DNA of 64,000 nt from Andalucia godoyi (Eukaryota > Discoba > Jakobea > Jakobida > Andaluciidae): positions 282,096 to 346,095 of the forward strand of contig VRVR01000006.1 of NCBI GenBank assembly GCA_009859145.1, in the 5' to 3' direction. Below, piece after piece: positions 37,488 to 46,997 of this stretch (positions are counted from its first letter, which is position 1; every line of letters starts with the position of its first letter). The notes under the pieces were generated by a model, which saw only the letters and a list, made by a program, of their open reading frames with translations, was not told the origin of the DNA and made no database searches. A program made the translations under genes and the position numbers.

Positions 37488-39737
37488 ATGTGGGAGAAGG
37501 GCGCGGCAATTCCTCCAATTACAGGTTTCGTCCAAGTGATTGCAACCCAAGGACATCATTTGCTGTTTTATTACCCATTTCGACAAGACCAAGTATCTAC
37601 GGCGTTTTCGCACAGATATGCACCGTCTTCTTCTTCTGGATCACCGACATCCACATCCACATCCACATCGCCGACGATTGAGGATGCGAATCGAAGCACA
37701 ATCGGAAAGGATTCCTGGAGGAACAAGTTGGTGTTGCCATCGTCAATGGGAAACCAGCTGAACCAGCAGATCTCTGCTTCTGCAGGGGAGACGCTGAGAA
37801 ATTCCTCGTCAACGGCAAGCAGTGGATCGGTATCCTCATTTTCTAGCGCTCTTTCATCCTCATCGTCTTCTGGATTGCTGCCATCGTCTGGTATAAAACA
37901 GGCTCCTGCGACGGGCTCGTCTTTGGAAACGATCTCTTTGCCTGCATTGGACAACATGAGACTGAATACAGAAGCTCTGTTGCGACTGATGTGTCCTCCG
38001 AAATTACAGTTCTGTACATTTTCTTTGGATTCTGTTGTTGTAATGTCGAGGATTCTTCCCTTTTCGTTTGCAACGGAGTCACAACAACAGCAGCAACAGC
38101 AGCAACAGCAACAGAAGCGGGACATGGGAGTCAACGTGACGCACTTTTCCGTGTCATTTATGGTACCATTGAAGTTTGCAACGCAGCGAAACATGAATAG
38201 ATTAGAAGCCCTTTTGAATGCGTATGTGAAAATCGTGCAGAGAGAAGAGAAACGCGCGCAGTACTTGAGCAGGGAGCTCAGAACGCTGTTTCATTCTTCT
38301 CACGAAGCGGAAAGGCAAGCGCATGCGAGCGGGCTTGAGCCAGAGGACGTGTGGAGTGCGGCAAACAGCAATTCCTTGTTGCAGTCCAGATTGGCATGCG
38401 AACTTCGTGCCATGATCAGGAATGTGGCCTACGGCAGACCAGTTCACTTCAGGGTCAACAACTGGATTGGGCTGACCGATCATGGATCCAGATTCTTCAT
38501 TTCCACCCATTCGCGTGCCTCCCCAGCAGATGCAGTCGTGTTGTTTGCTCCGTTTTCTGAGGATCCTGTTCGCTCGACGTTTTTGTGCCAAGAATCTTGC
38601 TCCATTGGTACCAGCCATGAACACATGATGGACCCACGTCCCGTGACGCTTGATTCTCCGGCCCAGGTGACGTCCCCGCGTGCACGCCATAGCAAGGCTG
38701 CGGATCATGGCGCCCTTGACGAGTTTCTTGACGACTATCATGATTCTTTTCGCGATTTCCGGAAAATTGCAGCGCAGTTTTCACCTTTGGACTGCAACGA
38801 AGCCGTTGCGATTACCAACAATTTCTCAGTTCCACTTGTCTGCTCCGTTGCAGATCATTTGGTGTCGCTTGGTTTTGCAGAAAAGTTGTACAAAATTCAA
38901 CCATACTCTCTGTTTTACATCCCGGCGTTCGCATTTGCGCCCTTCCCGATACTGTGTGCTGCATTTCGCCAGCGCTTCCCGTCGTTTCCTTCTCTGCCGG
39001 TTTTCCTGTCCTATTTCTCCGAGGTCTTGTGTTTATCTGAAATTTCCGATGTGATTCACGTCGGCAACAGCAACAGCGGCAGCGGCAGCGGTTTGATCGA
39101 GAAAGGAGAAAATCCAGCATCTATTTTCCTTGCTGTCAAATTTCTGATGGAGCATGGCGTCTTGATTCCGTACCTTTTTCATGTCTTCGTGCTTCCAGAG
39201 TCACTGCGTCCCGCGGAGCTTCTTGATAGTCCGCAGGGATCTGACGATGATGTCGATCGCTTCTCGGTAAAGAGCTCCCGAAGCGTGCGCAGTAATCAAA
39301 GTCGAAGAAGCTCCAGAAGCTTTACCGCCTCGACGGTTCGGAGCAGCAGTCGCGCCTTCCATGTACAGGCTTCTGATATCTATGAATCGGACAATGATGG
39401 AGATGGAGATGGAGATGGAGAGTTCGCATACAATCAGGATGAACACGAAGAGGATGCTGGATCGCAGCACACAGAAGATCGTTTTCAAGAGCGGAATGAC
39501 GAAGAAAGACTGGATCTGCTGTTTCAAACGGTTCTGCAGCTCCTGTCATTCAGACAAGCTTCCGGAAAGTCCATTCAAGAATTGGTACGTGTTCGCGTAA
39601 TCGATGACGATCACGCTTCCTTCTTGGTTACTCACCGAGACATCCTGATGGACCATGGACTGGCGCACATTCTCAAGCCCGAGTATGAAATTCCTCTCTC
39701 ACTTCATCCCATTGATTGGCATCCTTCTCGAGGATAA
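37488..39737 (+). CDS. NPRL3: Nitrogen permease regulator 3 (NPR3/NPRL3), GATOR1/SEACIT subunit
   Basis: NPR3 with NPR2 and DEPDC5 forms the GAP complex that switches off Rag GTPases and TORC1 on amino-acid starvation. 749 residues from the ATG at 37488; the frame is open upstream but without ATG. The N-terminus GFVQVIATQGHHLLFYYPF matches the first strands of the NPR3 longin domain. A large Ser/Gln-rich insert (about 35-205, with a Gln run encoded by CAG/CAA) interrupts it. The family block NVTHFSVSFMVPLKF, LLNAYVKIVQREEKRAQYLS then follows. The C-terminal half has the expected winged-helix-like region (FSPLDCNEAVAITNNFSV, LVSLGFAEKLYKIQPYSLF). An acidic Asp/Gly run lies near 645-655. Identity rests on the REEKRAQYLSRE helix and domain order. 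Confidence 0.85.
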   Translation: MWEKGAAIPPITGFVQVIATQGHHLLFYYPFRQDQVSTAFSHRYAPSSSSGSPTSTSTSTSPTIEDANRSTIGKDSWRNKLVLPSSMGNQLNQQISASAGETLRNSSSTASSGSVSSFSSALSSSSSSGLLPSSGIKQAPATGSSLETISLPALDNMRLNTEALLRLMCPPKLQFCTFSLDSVVVMSRILPFSFATESQQQQQQQQQQQKRDMGVNVTHFSVSFMVPLKFATQRNMNRLEALLNAYVKIVQREEKRAQYLSRELRTLFHSSHEAERQAHASGLEPEDVWSAANSNSLLQSRLACELRAMIRNVAYGRPVHFRVNNWIGLTDHGSRFFISTHSRASPADAVVLFAPFSEDPVRSTFLCQESCSIGTSHEHMMDPRPVTLDSPAQVTSPRARHSKAADHGALDEFLDDYHDSFRDFRKIAAQFSPLDCNEAVAITNNFSVPLVCSVADHLVSLGFAEKLYKIQPYSLFYIPAFAFAPFPILCAAFRQRFPSFPSLPVFLSYFSEVLCLSEISDVIHVGNSNSGSGSGLIEKGENPASIFLAVKFLMEHGVLIPYLFHVFVLPESLRPAELLDSPQGSDDDVDRFSVKSSRSVRSNQSRRSSRSFTASTVRSSSRAFHVQASDIYESDNDGDGDGDGEFAYNQDEHEEDAGSQHTEDRFQERNDEERLDLLFQTVLQLLSFRQASGKSIQELVRVRVIDDDHASFLVTHRDILMDHGLAHILKPEYEIPLSLHPIDWHPSRG

Positions 39738-40068
39738 ACCATCCAAGCCCGTCTTCTTTCCCCACTACTTTCCGCTCGCAGCGTTCGTCATGTTGTGCGC
39801 TCCCTGTGCGGGGCCATGCAGCAGCTCCAACTCCTTCCACGTCTCCATGATTTGTCTACTGTAAAAAAAATGGCATTGAAGGTTTTCAGACTGCAACAAA
39901 CCTTGTGGTCAAATAGACTGCGGAAGTTCGTTTGAAATCCCAGATATTGTCGCATAAGAAGAAGAAAAAGAAATCACCACAAACACTCACTCACACACTC
40001 AGTCACTCACTCACTCACTCAGTCACTCACTCAGTCAGTCACTTACACATACATCCCCATCAAGCAAG
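39738..40068. other. Spacer with CACT/CAGT repeats
   Basis: 3' flank of NPR3 and leader of the phospholipase B-like gene. A GAAGAAAAAG run and the tetranucleotide tract listed separately fill most of it. Confidence 0.6.
39984..40044. repeat. (CACT)n/(CAGT)n tetranucleotide repeat
   Basis: About fifteen units, ending 25 bases before the ATG of the phospholipase B-like gene, so probably in its 5' UTR. Confidence 0.9.
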
Positions 40069-41703
40069 ATGCATAGCAGTGTGGCCGCGGCAGCGATGTG
40101 TGCGATTTGTTGTCTGCTTGTGGTTGCAGCACTGGATGCGTCGGTGTACACGGATGCGTCTGGCAAGGTGACACACATCAGGACCGATGTGCTGGACAAG
40201 GACACTTCGACGGCGTACGGGTCGTTTGAAGACTCGCTGGAAGAAAGCGGGTGGATGTACCTGAACGTGACGACGAATTCGCAGTTTGCAGATCCTATCC
40301 AGGCGTATGCAGCTGGATACTTGGAAGGGTATGTGTCTGCAGAACGAATCTCGCAGTACTATCTGAATGTTCTGGAACTGATCTTTGGTGAAAACGCGAC
40401 TGGTGTTCCGCAACCCGTATTGGAGTTCTTTTCACAGCAGCTGAGCTACGTTGAGAATCAGTACGACAAGCACCCGAATGATCCCTACTGGGTCTTGGCG
40501 TATGCCACGCACCAGACGTTTATTGGAATTGTCGATGGATACAACATGTTTGCAAAGTCCTTTGGAAAGCTACCTGTTCGACTGGCAGAGGAGTTGCAGA
40601 TTGTTAATTCACTGGGGGATCTGTCTACCATAATGTCTGTTGTTTTGCCGTCGCAGTTTCGTCCGGACTGGTCTTCCATGGATCGGGAGGCTGTTTTGGC
40701 GCGGCTGTTCACGTCGAGTCATTGCTCGGCAATTGTCGCCGTGACTCCGGACTTCTCGCAGATGCTCGCTGGCCACACGACGTGGTTCACATACTCTGCG
40801 ATGATGCGCATTTGGAAGACTATGGAATTCAACTTTATGAATCCACTGGTCAAGTCGCGAGTGATGCAATTCTCTTCGTATCCGGGAACAGTGTCTTCGA
40901 ACGACGATTATCTTCAGATGGCAGATACAAAAATGGTTGTTCTCGAGACGTCAAATGATATTTTCAACAACTCGCTCTATGACTTAGTTACTGCCAATGC
41001 GTTGCTGTCTTGGCAACGCGTCCAGGTTGCCAGCCGGGGTGCGGCTTCGGGGCCGGAATGGCTGGAATTGTTTGCGCGCGAGAACTCGGGAACCTATGTG
41101 AATCAGTACATGGTTGTCGATTTCAAGCTGTTTGCACCGTCCCAGCCGCTTCCTGACAACACTCTTACTGTCGTTGAGTTCATTCCAGGTAAGACGCGTG
41201 GAGTAGATGCGACACCGCTCTTGAGAGCTGGGCATTTTCCGTCGTACAATGTGCCTTTCATTCAGGAAATATATGAAGCTTCTGGATACCCTGCAATGGC
41301 CAAAAAGTACGGACCGGTTCTTACATGGGACCTCGCTCCGCGTGCTGCGATTTTCCGTCGAGATGCACACAATGTGGTCGACGCGGACTCCATTGGGCGA
41401 TTCTTGCAGTACAATGAGTGGCAAACAGATCCTCTTTCCAACCAGAACCCCGAGCACGCGATTTCGGCGCGTGGAGACTTGAATCCGAATGCTCAGCGAA
41501 GATCGGACGGTGGTGGAATCGACACCAAATTTACTTCCTCGGAGTGGATTGGTGCAGGGAAAGCGCGTATCCGGTCGGGACCGACGACGGACTCCCAGTC
41601 TGTGTTTGACTGGGAACAATATGAGCAAACCACTGGCACGACCTATCCTCGAAGGGGACTGCCTTTGCGCTACGATTTCAATTGGGTCGACGTTTCCGCG
41701 TAA
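40069..41703 (+). CDS. Phospholipase B-like (LAMA family) hydrolase
   Basis: Lysosomal/secreted N-terminal-nucleophile hydrolase that matures by self-cleavage. 544 residues with a signal peptide at about 1-24 (MCAICCLLVVAALDA). The family's AAGYLEGYVSAERISQYY is at about 83-100. The motif SSHCSAIVAVTPDF puts the predicted nucleophile at Cys219, followed by AGHTTWFTYSAMMRIWK. The C-terminal half has SGTYVNQYMVVDFKLF, TVVEFIPGK, SYNVPFIQEIYEASG and DPLSNQNPEHAISARGDL, all typical. Length matches the family (about 540-590). Secreted or endolysosomal location is inferred from the signal peptide. Confidence 0.93.
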   Translation: MHSSVAAAAMCAICCLLVVAALDASVYTDASGKVTHIRTDVLDKDTSTAYGSFEDSLEESGWMYLNVTTNSQFADPIQAYAAGYLEGYVSAERISQYYLNVLELIFGENATGVPQPVLEFFSQQLSYVENQYDKHPNDPYWVLAYATHQTFIGIVDGYNMFAKSFGKLPVRLAEELQIVNSLGDLSTIMSVVLPSQFRPDWSSMDREAVLARLFTSSHCSAIVAVTPDFSQMLAGHTTWFTYSAMMRIWKTMEFNFMNPLVKSRVMQFSSYPGTVSSNDDYLQMADTKMVVLETSNDIFNNSLYDLVTANALLSWQRVQVASRGAASGPEWLELFARENSGTYVNQYMVVDFKLFAPSQPLPDNTLTVVEFIPGKTRGVDATPLLRAGHFPSYNVPFIQEIYEASGYPAMAKKYGPVLTWDLAPRAAIFRRDAHNVVDADSIGRFLQYNEWQTDPLSNQNPEHAISARGDLNPNAQRRSDGGGIDTKFTSSEWIGAGKARIRSGPTTDSQSVFDWEQYEQTTGTTYPRRGLPLRYDFNWVDVSA

Positions 41704-42292
41704 TATGGATCCCATTCCGTTTTGTAAAAGAAATGTAGTTCTTTTGCAAACACGCCCAACCCCAACCCCAACCCCCCAGAGAGCTTTCATCGGTGCATTT
41801 TGCAGAACTGGTCGATGCAGATGGCGTATTTATTTTTCGCGGCGGGATGCGCTCCGACAGGGAGGAATACCGCTAAATCGAAGCTGCTTGTTGATGTTTG
41901 TTGAAATTTCGAGTGTGCGAACGGGCCCCCCGGAGTGTGAGGTGATATATTCTTCGAAACAAGCAATGCGCATTGCTGCTCTCTCTCCCACTGCGTGAAA
42001 ACCCAAATAAGCAGCATACACGGCGATGATTGATCTTTTGCAATGATCTCCATTCTCCCTTTCATCTGCCGTCTCATGTTGCTGCCTCCCTCTTTCCTCT
42101 TCACCTTCGATCCCGTCACATTCATCGTTTATGTTATTTGTAATTCTTTAATTAATTATTATTCTTTGCGCATGCAGAACACAACATTTTGCTGGAGCCA
42201 TCTATACAGTACACAAGTAGTTTGGTCGAATTGAAAGTAGCTGGATCGTAAGAAGAGAGTTTCAGCGATAGAACACAAACATTAATAATAGT
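41704..42292. other. Intergenic region
   Basis: Includes a short CCCAA/CCCCAAC run at about 41750-41777. A minus-strand frame at 41787-42125 (112 codons, ATG start) has no recognisable motif and is not called. AT-rich before the next gene. Confidence 0.5.
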
Positions 42293-42841
42293 ATGTTGAA
42301 GAAGGCAATTCGGGACACGTATGATCGACATCGCCTTGCGTTTTGGGTTTCGATCACAACAGTTTTTGTGCTTGTGGTTGGATTATCATTGTGCATTTAT
42401 TTTTTGTGGTATCGCGGTGCGAGCTTTCATCAAGAGTTGGTGCGAACCCAGACATTCACGATGAATCGCAAAACGCTGTCTCTCCAAGCTGTTGTGGAAG
42501 TCTGGTACTCCGTAGACAATCGGAATTTTGTCGACATCACTGTGGACGAATTCGTCGTGAGCCTTTGGAGGGAAGGGACGGACCATGCCCAAGACCCATT
42601 CTACATGAAGCGAATTGGGAAACTAACTTTCAAAGCCAGAGAGAAAACAGACATTAAAATCCAGTTCTCGATTGCCGGCTCGAGCTCCCCAACTCAGTTC
42701 AATGCGTTGGTGTCCGACTGCTTCTTCCAAGGCAAAACAACCATTTCTGCACGAGCTACAGGCCAGGGAAGATACCTCTTGTTCACTCAAAACGTATCTG
42801 AGGATTTCATTGCGTCGTTCGCATGTTCTGCTTCCGGATGA
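42293..42841 (+). CDS. Single-pass membrane protein, LEA2/NDR1-like
   Basis: 182 residues. A basic N-terminus (MLKKAIRDTYDRHR), one strong transmembrane segment at about 17-40 (VFVLVVGLSLCIYFLW), then a beta-rich extracytosolic domain: SLQAVVEVWYSVDNRNFVDI, VDEFVVSLWREG, IGKLTFKAREKTDIKIQFSI. The short anchor followed by a WHy/LEA2-type beta-sandwich is the plan of LEA2 (NDR1/HIN1-like) proteins of plants and of similar small proteins in protists. The assignment is by fold pattern, without an invariant motif. The function is unknown; stress or membrane-contact roles are known for relatives. Confidence 0.65.
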   Translation: MLKKAIRDTYDRHRLAFWVSITTVFVLVVGLSLCIYFLWYRGASFHQELVRTQTFTMNRKTLSLQAVVEVWYSVDNRNFVDITVDEFVVSLWREGTDHAQDPFYMKRIGKLTFKAREKTDIKIQFSIAGSSSPTQFNALVSDCFFQGKTTISARATGQGRYLLFTQNVSEDFIASFACSASG

Positions 42842-43020
42842 TCGAGCTCTCTGCCGATTGCCTTCTCTCGGATATCCGCAGCCCGCACGCCTTGGCAGTC
42901 GTAGAAAATCGTGAGTCTTGCATAAAATCGTTTAATTTTTACGGTCCCCACTAGCAATGAAAGGTGCCTATTGCACTATTTTTATGATGTGTCGGCTGTT
43001 TACGCACTTGTCAAGGACGC

Positions 43021-43789
43021 ATGATGACGAGCATATCTCCCCCTGCAGTGGTATACCCGATCATAGTCCGAGGGTCGACCTCGGTTTCCGCTGCAAGCAA
43101 GAAAGGCGCATCGACGTTCCAGTCACCGGCGATGTTCACGCGTTATCTAAAGGATGGATCATTATGGTGCAGACCTCTGGTTGCGGAAGAGATCTTTGAC
43201 GATGTTTCGCCGCCGGAGCCAGAGACTGCATCCGAAGCTGCCGGGAGAGAAGTGTATGTATGCATTTTTTCTTTCTTCTCTTCTGTAAGCAGAGAGGACT
43301 TCCCACTTTGCATTGCTGCCGTCTTGGAATACGCATTGTCTCATCCTTTCTGCCCCCTCCCTTCCCTTCCCTTCACGAGTTTGGGTGCGTAGACTTATTA
43401 CGGAGTCCGAGAAGAAACGTTCGGGGTCCACAACAGTGGCAGTTCGAAACAATCCTACATGGTGGGAGTCTTGGAAAACGTCTGTTGTTCGTGTTGTTGA
43501 AAGGTTTGGGATTCATGCAGGTCAGACAACGGGCGTGCTTTTGAAGGAGCCATTAACTGCGCTGTCGCGATCTCCAGTTTTTGAGACCGGCGAGGTCCAG
43601 TTGGTTCATCAAGTAGACATGGAGCAGGTTCGAGAAGTCCTTGGATACGCAGGTCTCTTTGTTCTTGGCACTCAGTTGTCTGGCGCTGCGATTCGCCGGC
43701 TGATCCGGCCGTCGCGGTCACTTGACTGTTGCGATCGCCATCGTCTTCAGCAGGACACCAGCACCCATCAATCTTCCTCTTTTCTGTAG
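43021..43789 (+). CDS. Unknown protein, two exons
   Basis: Exons 43021-43253 and 43393-43789, phase 2, intron 139 bp with GTATGT donor and CGTAG acceptor; 209 residues. The first exon starts MMTSISPPAVVYP and contains FTRYLKDGSLWCRPLVAEEI. The second has TTVAVRNNPTWWESWK, GVLLKEPLTALSRSP and VREVLGYAGLFVLGTQLSGA, the last a moderately hydrophobic stretch near the C-terminus. I recognise no family. The tail (SLDCCDRHRLQQ...) is less convincing, and a further tiny intron near 43718-43750 is possible. It ends 85 bases from the DRC5 stop on the other strand. Confidence 0.6.
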
Positions 43790-43874
43790 GGAGAGAGGAC
43801 GAAAAGCAGATTCTACCTTCATGTTCTTTAATTTGTATCGTGGACAAGATGGAATTTTGGCGGCTTCTTTTAAT

Positions 43875-45974
43875 TCATCCCTTGATAGTGTGGCTGTATT
43901 TGGATTCAAAGTTACGTTTGCGCACAATCTCTTCGACTTCCTGCACAGTGCGCTCGTCGATCCCGGTCATTCGGATATCCAGGCCGTGGAGGTTCGGATT
44001 GTCCCGAAGGATAGCCAGAACAACTTCTCCGGACTCGCGACCAAGTGGGTTGTCCGAGATATCCAAGTATCGAATCGCGATCTTGCGTGCCGGTTCTTCT
44101 TTCAGAAGGGGTTTGACGCCGGAGTCTTTTCGATCCACGAGTAGCGGGGTTTCCCTGCCTGTGGAACGGAGATTGAGTGATGAATGTGTCGGGAGTGGGC
44201 TTGCAGATGTGGATTGTGTGACAAGGTTTGCGAAACCGGTCGCTGCACGGTACACCGCTGTCATGCAATCGCCGGTCAGTTCATTCGAACTGATCACCAG
44301 ACGTTCCAATGTGTGATTTTCGCGGAGACCTTCACACAACATTTGGCCACCTTCTTTTTGCAAGTGATTCAATCGCAGATCCACTACTCGCAGACTTGTA
44401 TTCTTCCTTAGTGCCAAGCCAAAGAGCTGCCCAGACACCGAAGTAAAGGAGTTGTTCGACATGTAGAGTTCCTTGAGGGATGTGTTGGAGGCCAACAGAG
44501 TAGCCATTGCTTGGGCACCATTGTCTCCAACAATGTTGTGAGAAATATCAAGTATCTCCAAAGTTGTGTTCTTGACGAGTCCTGAAAGAATCCCACGAAG
44601 CAGGATATCGTCCATCATGCACTCTGACAGCCGAAGGATCTTCAATCCTCGAACGGTCTTCAAGATTTCGGCAATATATGAAGCATCCGACTGCCTCATC
44701 CCGAGCATGTTCATCTCGAAGCCCATTCCCTGCGTTCGAATTCCGTAGGAAACAGAAAACTCGGTGATGTTCGGAAACAGATTAAACAACGCCGGCAGCG
44801 AAACATGCGACCGAAGTTGGCGAAGCGTTAATCGTCGAACAAATGGGGCCAAAACAGGGGCGATCTTTTTCAGTTGCACAAGCATAAGACTAGGATCAAT
44901 CGGCAGATCGCGCTCCAGCATTCCTTGCACTTCTTTTTCCAAGAATATCTGCTTGTACGTAAGCTGCACAGCTCCCGTCGTGGTCGTGGTCACTGCATCG
45001 CTCGGCTTCTTCTCGTAGAACGAACCGTTGACTTGTGGCATAGAGACAGGATGCTTACGATCAATTGAAAGCCCATGGAACGTTCCAAGCTCTCCGACCG
45101 AGTACTTTGCCAACGCGCATTTCTTCCAGTATCGTTCATCTTCAATTACGGCCGCAGCAGCAGGCACGGGCACATCCGTTGAAATGTACGGAACAACACG
45201 CGCAATCAAAGCATCATCAAGTTCTCCAAACGTCGGGTTCTTCGCAAATCCAAATCCGATTGTCCTCGCACAGAGATCTGTAAGAGACGGCACAAAGTAC
45301 GAAGATCGATTCTCTGTTGCCTGGGAATCGTGCAGCGCTGCCAACGCCTTGTTCTTTGCTTCACTCTCAGTATGCACAAAATCGTTGTAATCAAAATGTG
45401 CCAACTCAGCTTCCGCTCGACGCTTTGCAAGATCGCTTTGCTGCATCTTGGCCATATATCTCATTTTAATCTCTTTCCGACGAATGTTCCGGAGCGGATT
45501 GTATCTTGATTCCTCCTCCGAAAGGCTACTCGCGACCTGTGCATATGCACTTTGGATGTCTGCTTCGTACGCACCCATTCCAGGAGTGGAGTTTCTCGCA
45601 GCAAACATCTCTACCCAAAACAACAACAACAGCAGAAAAAACACATCAACATTAGGCCCATGCATTCAGATTACGGAATAATAATGAAGAAACAGAAAGA
45701 AGAAGAAGAAGAAGAAGATGATCGACAGAGAGAAAAAAAACAAAAAAACAAAAACAAAAAAACACGACTGATACATACGCGAAGTACCGTCTGCAGAATC
45801 CGAGTACGCGGATGTGTTATGGTGGCTTTCGAAAACGTCGATTCCGGACTGAGTTCTCGATGGAGATCTTGATTGAACCCTCGATGGAGACCGAGACTGC
45901 GACCTTGAGTGAGACCGAACTGCCTCGCCGCCAGACGGTGATGATGATTCGTCCTCATAATTCTCAGCACTCAT
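43875..45974 (-). CDS. DRC5: Axonemal nexin-dynein regulatory complex protein DRC5 (TCTE1-like), two exons
   Basis: Exon 1 is 45974-45779, the intron 45778-45611 (GTATGT...GGGTAG, 168 bp) and exon 2 45610-43875; phase 1; 643 residues. DRC5 is an LRR subunit of the nexin-dynein regulatory complex linking outer doublets in motile flagella. Exon 1 encodes a Ser/Arg repeat region (RSHSRSQSRSPSRVQSRSPS). After it come VPSLTDLCARTI, VIEDERYWKKCALAKY and VRRLTLRQL. The DRC5-like LRR block then follows: GMGFEMNMLGMRQSDASYI, LRLSECMMDDILLRGIL, LEILDISHNIVGDNGAQAM and VDLRLNHLQKEGGQMLCEGL. The EDERYWKK and LRLNHLxxEGGQ strings are the best identifiers. An alternative start at 45665 would give a hydrophobic leader read from the intron and is rejected. 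Confidence 0.82.
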
Positions 45975-46346
45975 TCTTTTTTTGCTTCCGTTTTCCCCTT
46001 CCTCCTATTTCATCCAGTGACAACAGCAAATAAAAAGGGGAATTTCTGTTTTTGGTTAAATTGTTTTTGGCAGATCATGAAAACGACTGAAGAAGAAACA
46101 AAAAGAAGCCCAGAAAAAATAACACAATAATTCAAAAAACCAACAAACCATGCGATGGCGCTGGCGTCGGCCGTTGAAAGTTCGTGGCGATAACTGGCCG
46201 TAGTCAAAGGAGTTTACTGACTGATTTACAGCAGGGAAGGCTTGAGTGTATGAGCAGGACGGAACTTATTTTGTGAGGCTTCGTTTTTGTGCAGACGCCT
46301 GCATTATATACACTGAGCATGCACATCTACGAACAGACATGCATCT
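45975..46346. other. Spacer between DRC5 and the Fanzor relic
   Basis: No gene seen. It probably holds the DRC5 promoter and the former 3' flank of the mobile-element gene. Confidence 0.5.
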
Positions 46347-46764
46347 TCAATCTTGCATCCTGTTGCCAGGAAGGGGATAGGCCCCAACACGCCTCACGGC
46401 GTTCTTCAGATAAATGTTCCGCGCTCCGTTCGCAATCTCGATCAGTCTGTGAGCTGCACACGGGACATGCAAACACTTTGCTGCTTCCGTCTAGACGTGC
46501 ATGGATCTCACCGCAGCGCCCGCACGTTCTGGACGTGTACTCCTCCGTCACGATGGCAACATGGCGCTCGCGATACTCGGTCGCCTTATGGAACAAACGT
46601 TGCAAAAAATGAAACCAACGAATGACAGAATAGATGGCTACGGATGCTGCGTTAAAGAGTGTTGAAAATGCGGAGCCTGTGCCACTGGCTGAATTTTGGC
46701 CGAGCGTGCATAAGCACGAATTCCTGTGAAACAAAACATGCGAGTGTCGTCCAGTGTCGACCAT
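46347..46764 (-). pseudogene. Fanzor/TnpB-like RNA-guided nuclease fragment, frameshifted
   Basis: Fanzor proteins are eukaryotic relatives of the transposon-encoded TnpB nuclease. Only the C-terminus is present. WFHFLQRLFHKATE is followed by VAIVTEEYTSRTCGRCGEIH and KVFACPVCSSQTDRD. The second cysteine pair and the DRD motif of the last RuvC block are intact. Directly after DRD the frame breaks near 46434-46435. In the next frame the expected NGARNIYLKNA follows, and a TGA at 46347-46349 ends it. One extra T explains the shift, and no splice signals lie there. Upstream of about 46700 the family similarity fades, and a plus-strand gene begins at 46998, so the first two RuvC catalytic blocks and the N-terminus are gone. 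This is a decayed insertion. The relation to TnpB is sure; whether Fanzor1 or Fanzor2 type cannot be told. Confidence 0.85.
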
Positions 46765-46997
46765 GTCTGTTTATGGATACTTTCCTTCCGTATATGCATG
46801 ACAACGACATGTTATCATTCACCAGCTCAATCACCCGAAACTCCGATCATCGCGGAACACGATTTTCCAGGCTTGGGTTGAAGCAGACCGCTGCATGGCT
46901 CCGTCATACGAACGTCGCGATTTATTGGCCTATGCTAGGGTGGCAGTGGCAGTGACAGTGGTGGTAGTAAGAGTAGCAAAGAACGGGTGATAATCAT

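Noticed and set aside
37571-38194. 207-codon minus-strand frame with a long Cys run
   Set aside because: The Cys run is the antisense of the CAG/CAA glutamine repeat in NPR3.
41750-41777. CCCAA/CCCCAAC run as an interstitial telomere repeat
   Set aside because: Only a few imperfect units and no matching repeat elsewhere in the window; most likely a chance C-rich microsatellite.
41787-42125. 112-codon minus-strand frame with an ATG start
   Set aside because: No recognisable motif; another frame over the same bases is equally open; no splice or conservation support.
45611-45665. Hydrophobic N-terminus for DRC5 (start at 45665)
   Set aside because: The residues are read from intron sequence; splicing to the upstream exon with matching phase gives a better protein and DRC5 is not a membrane protein.
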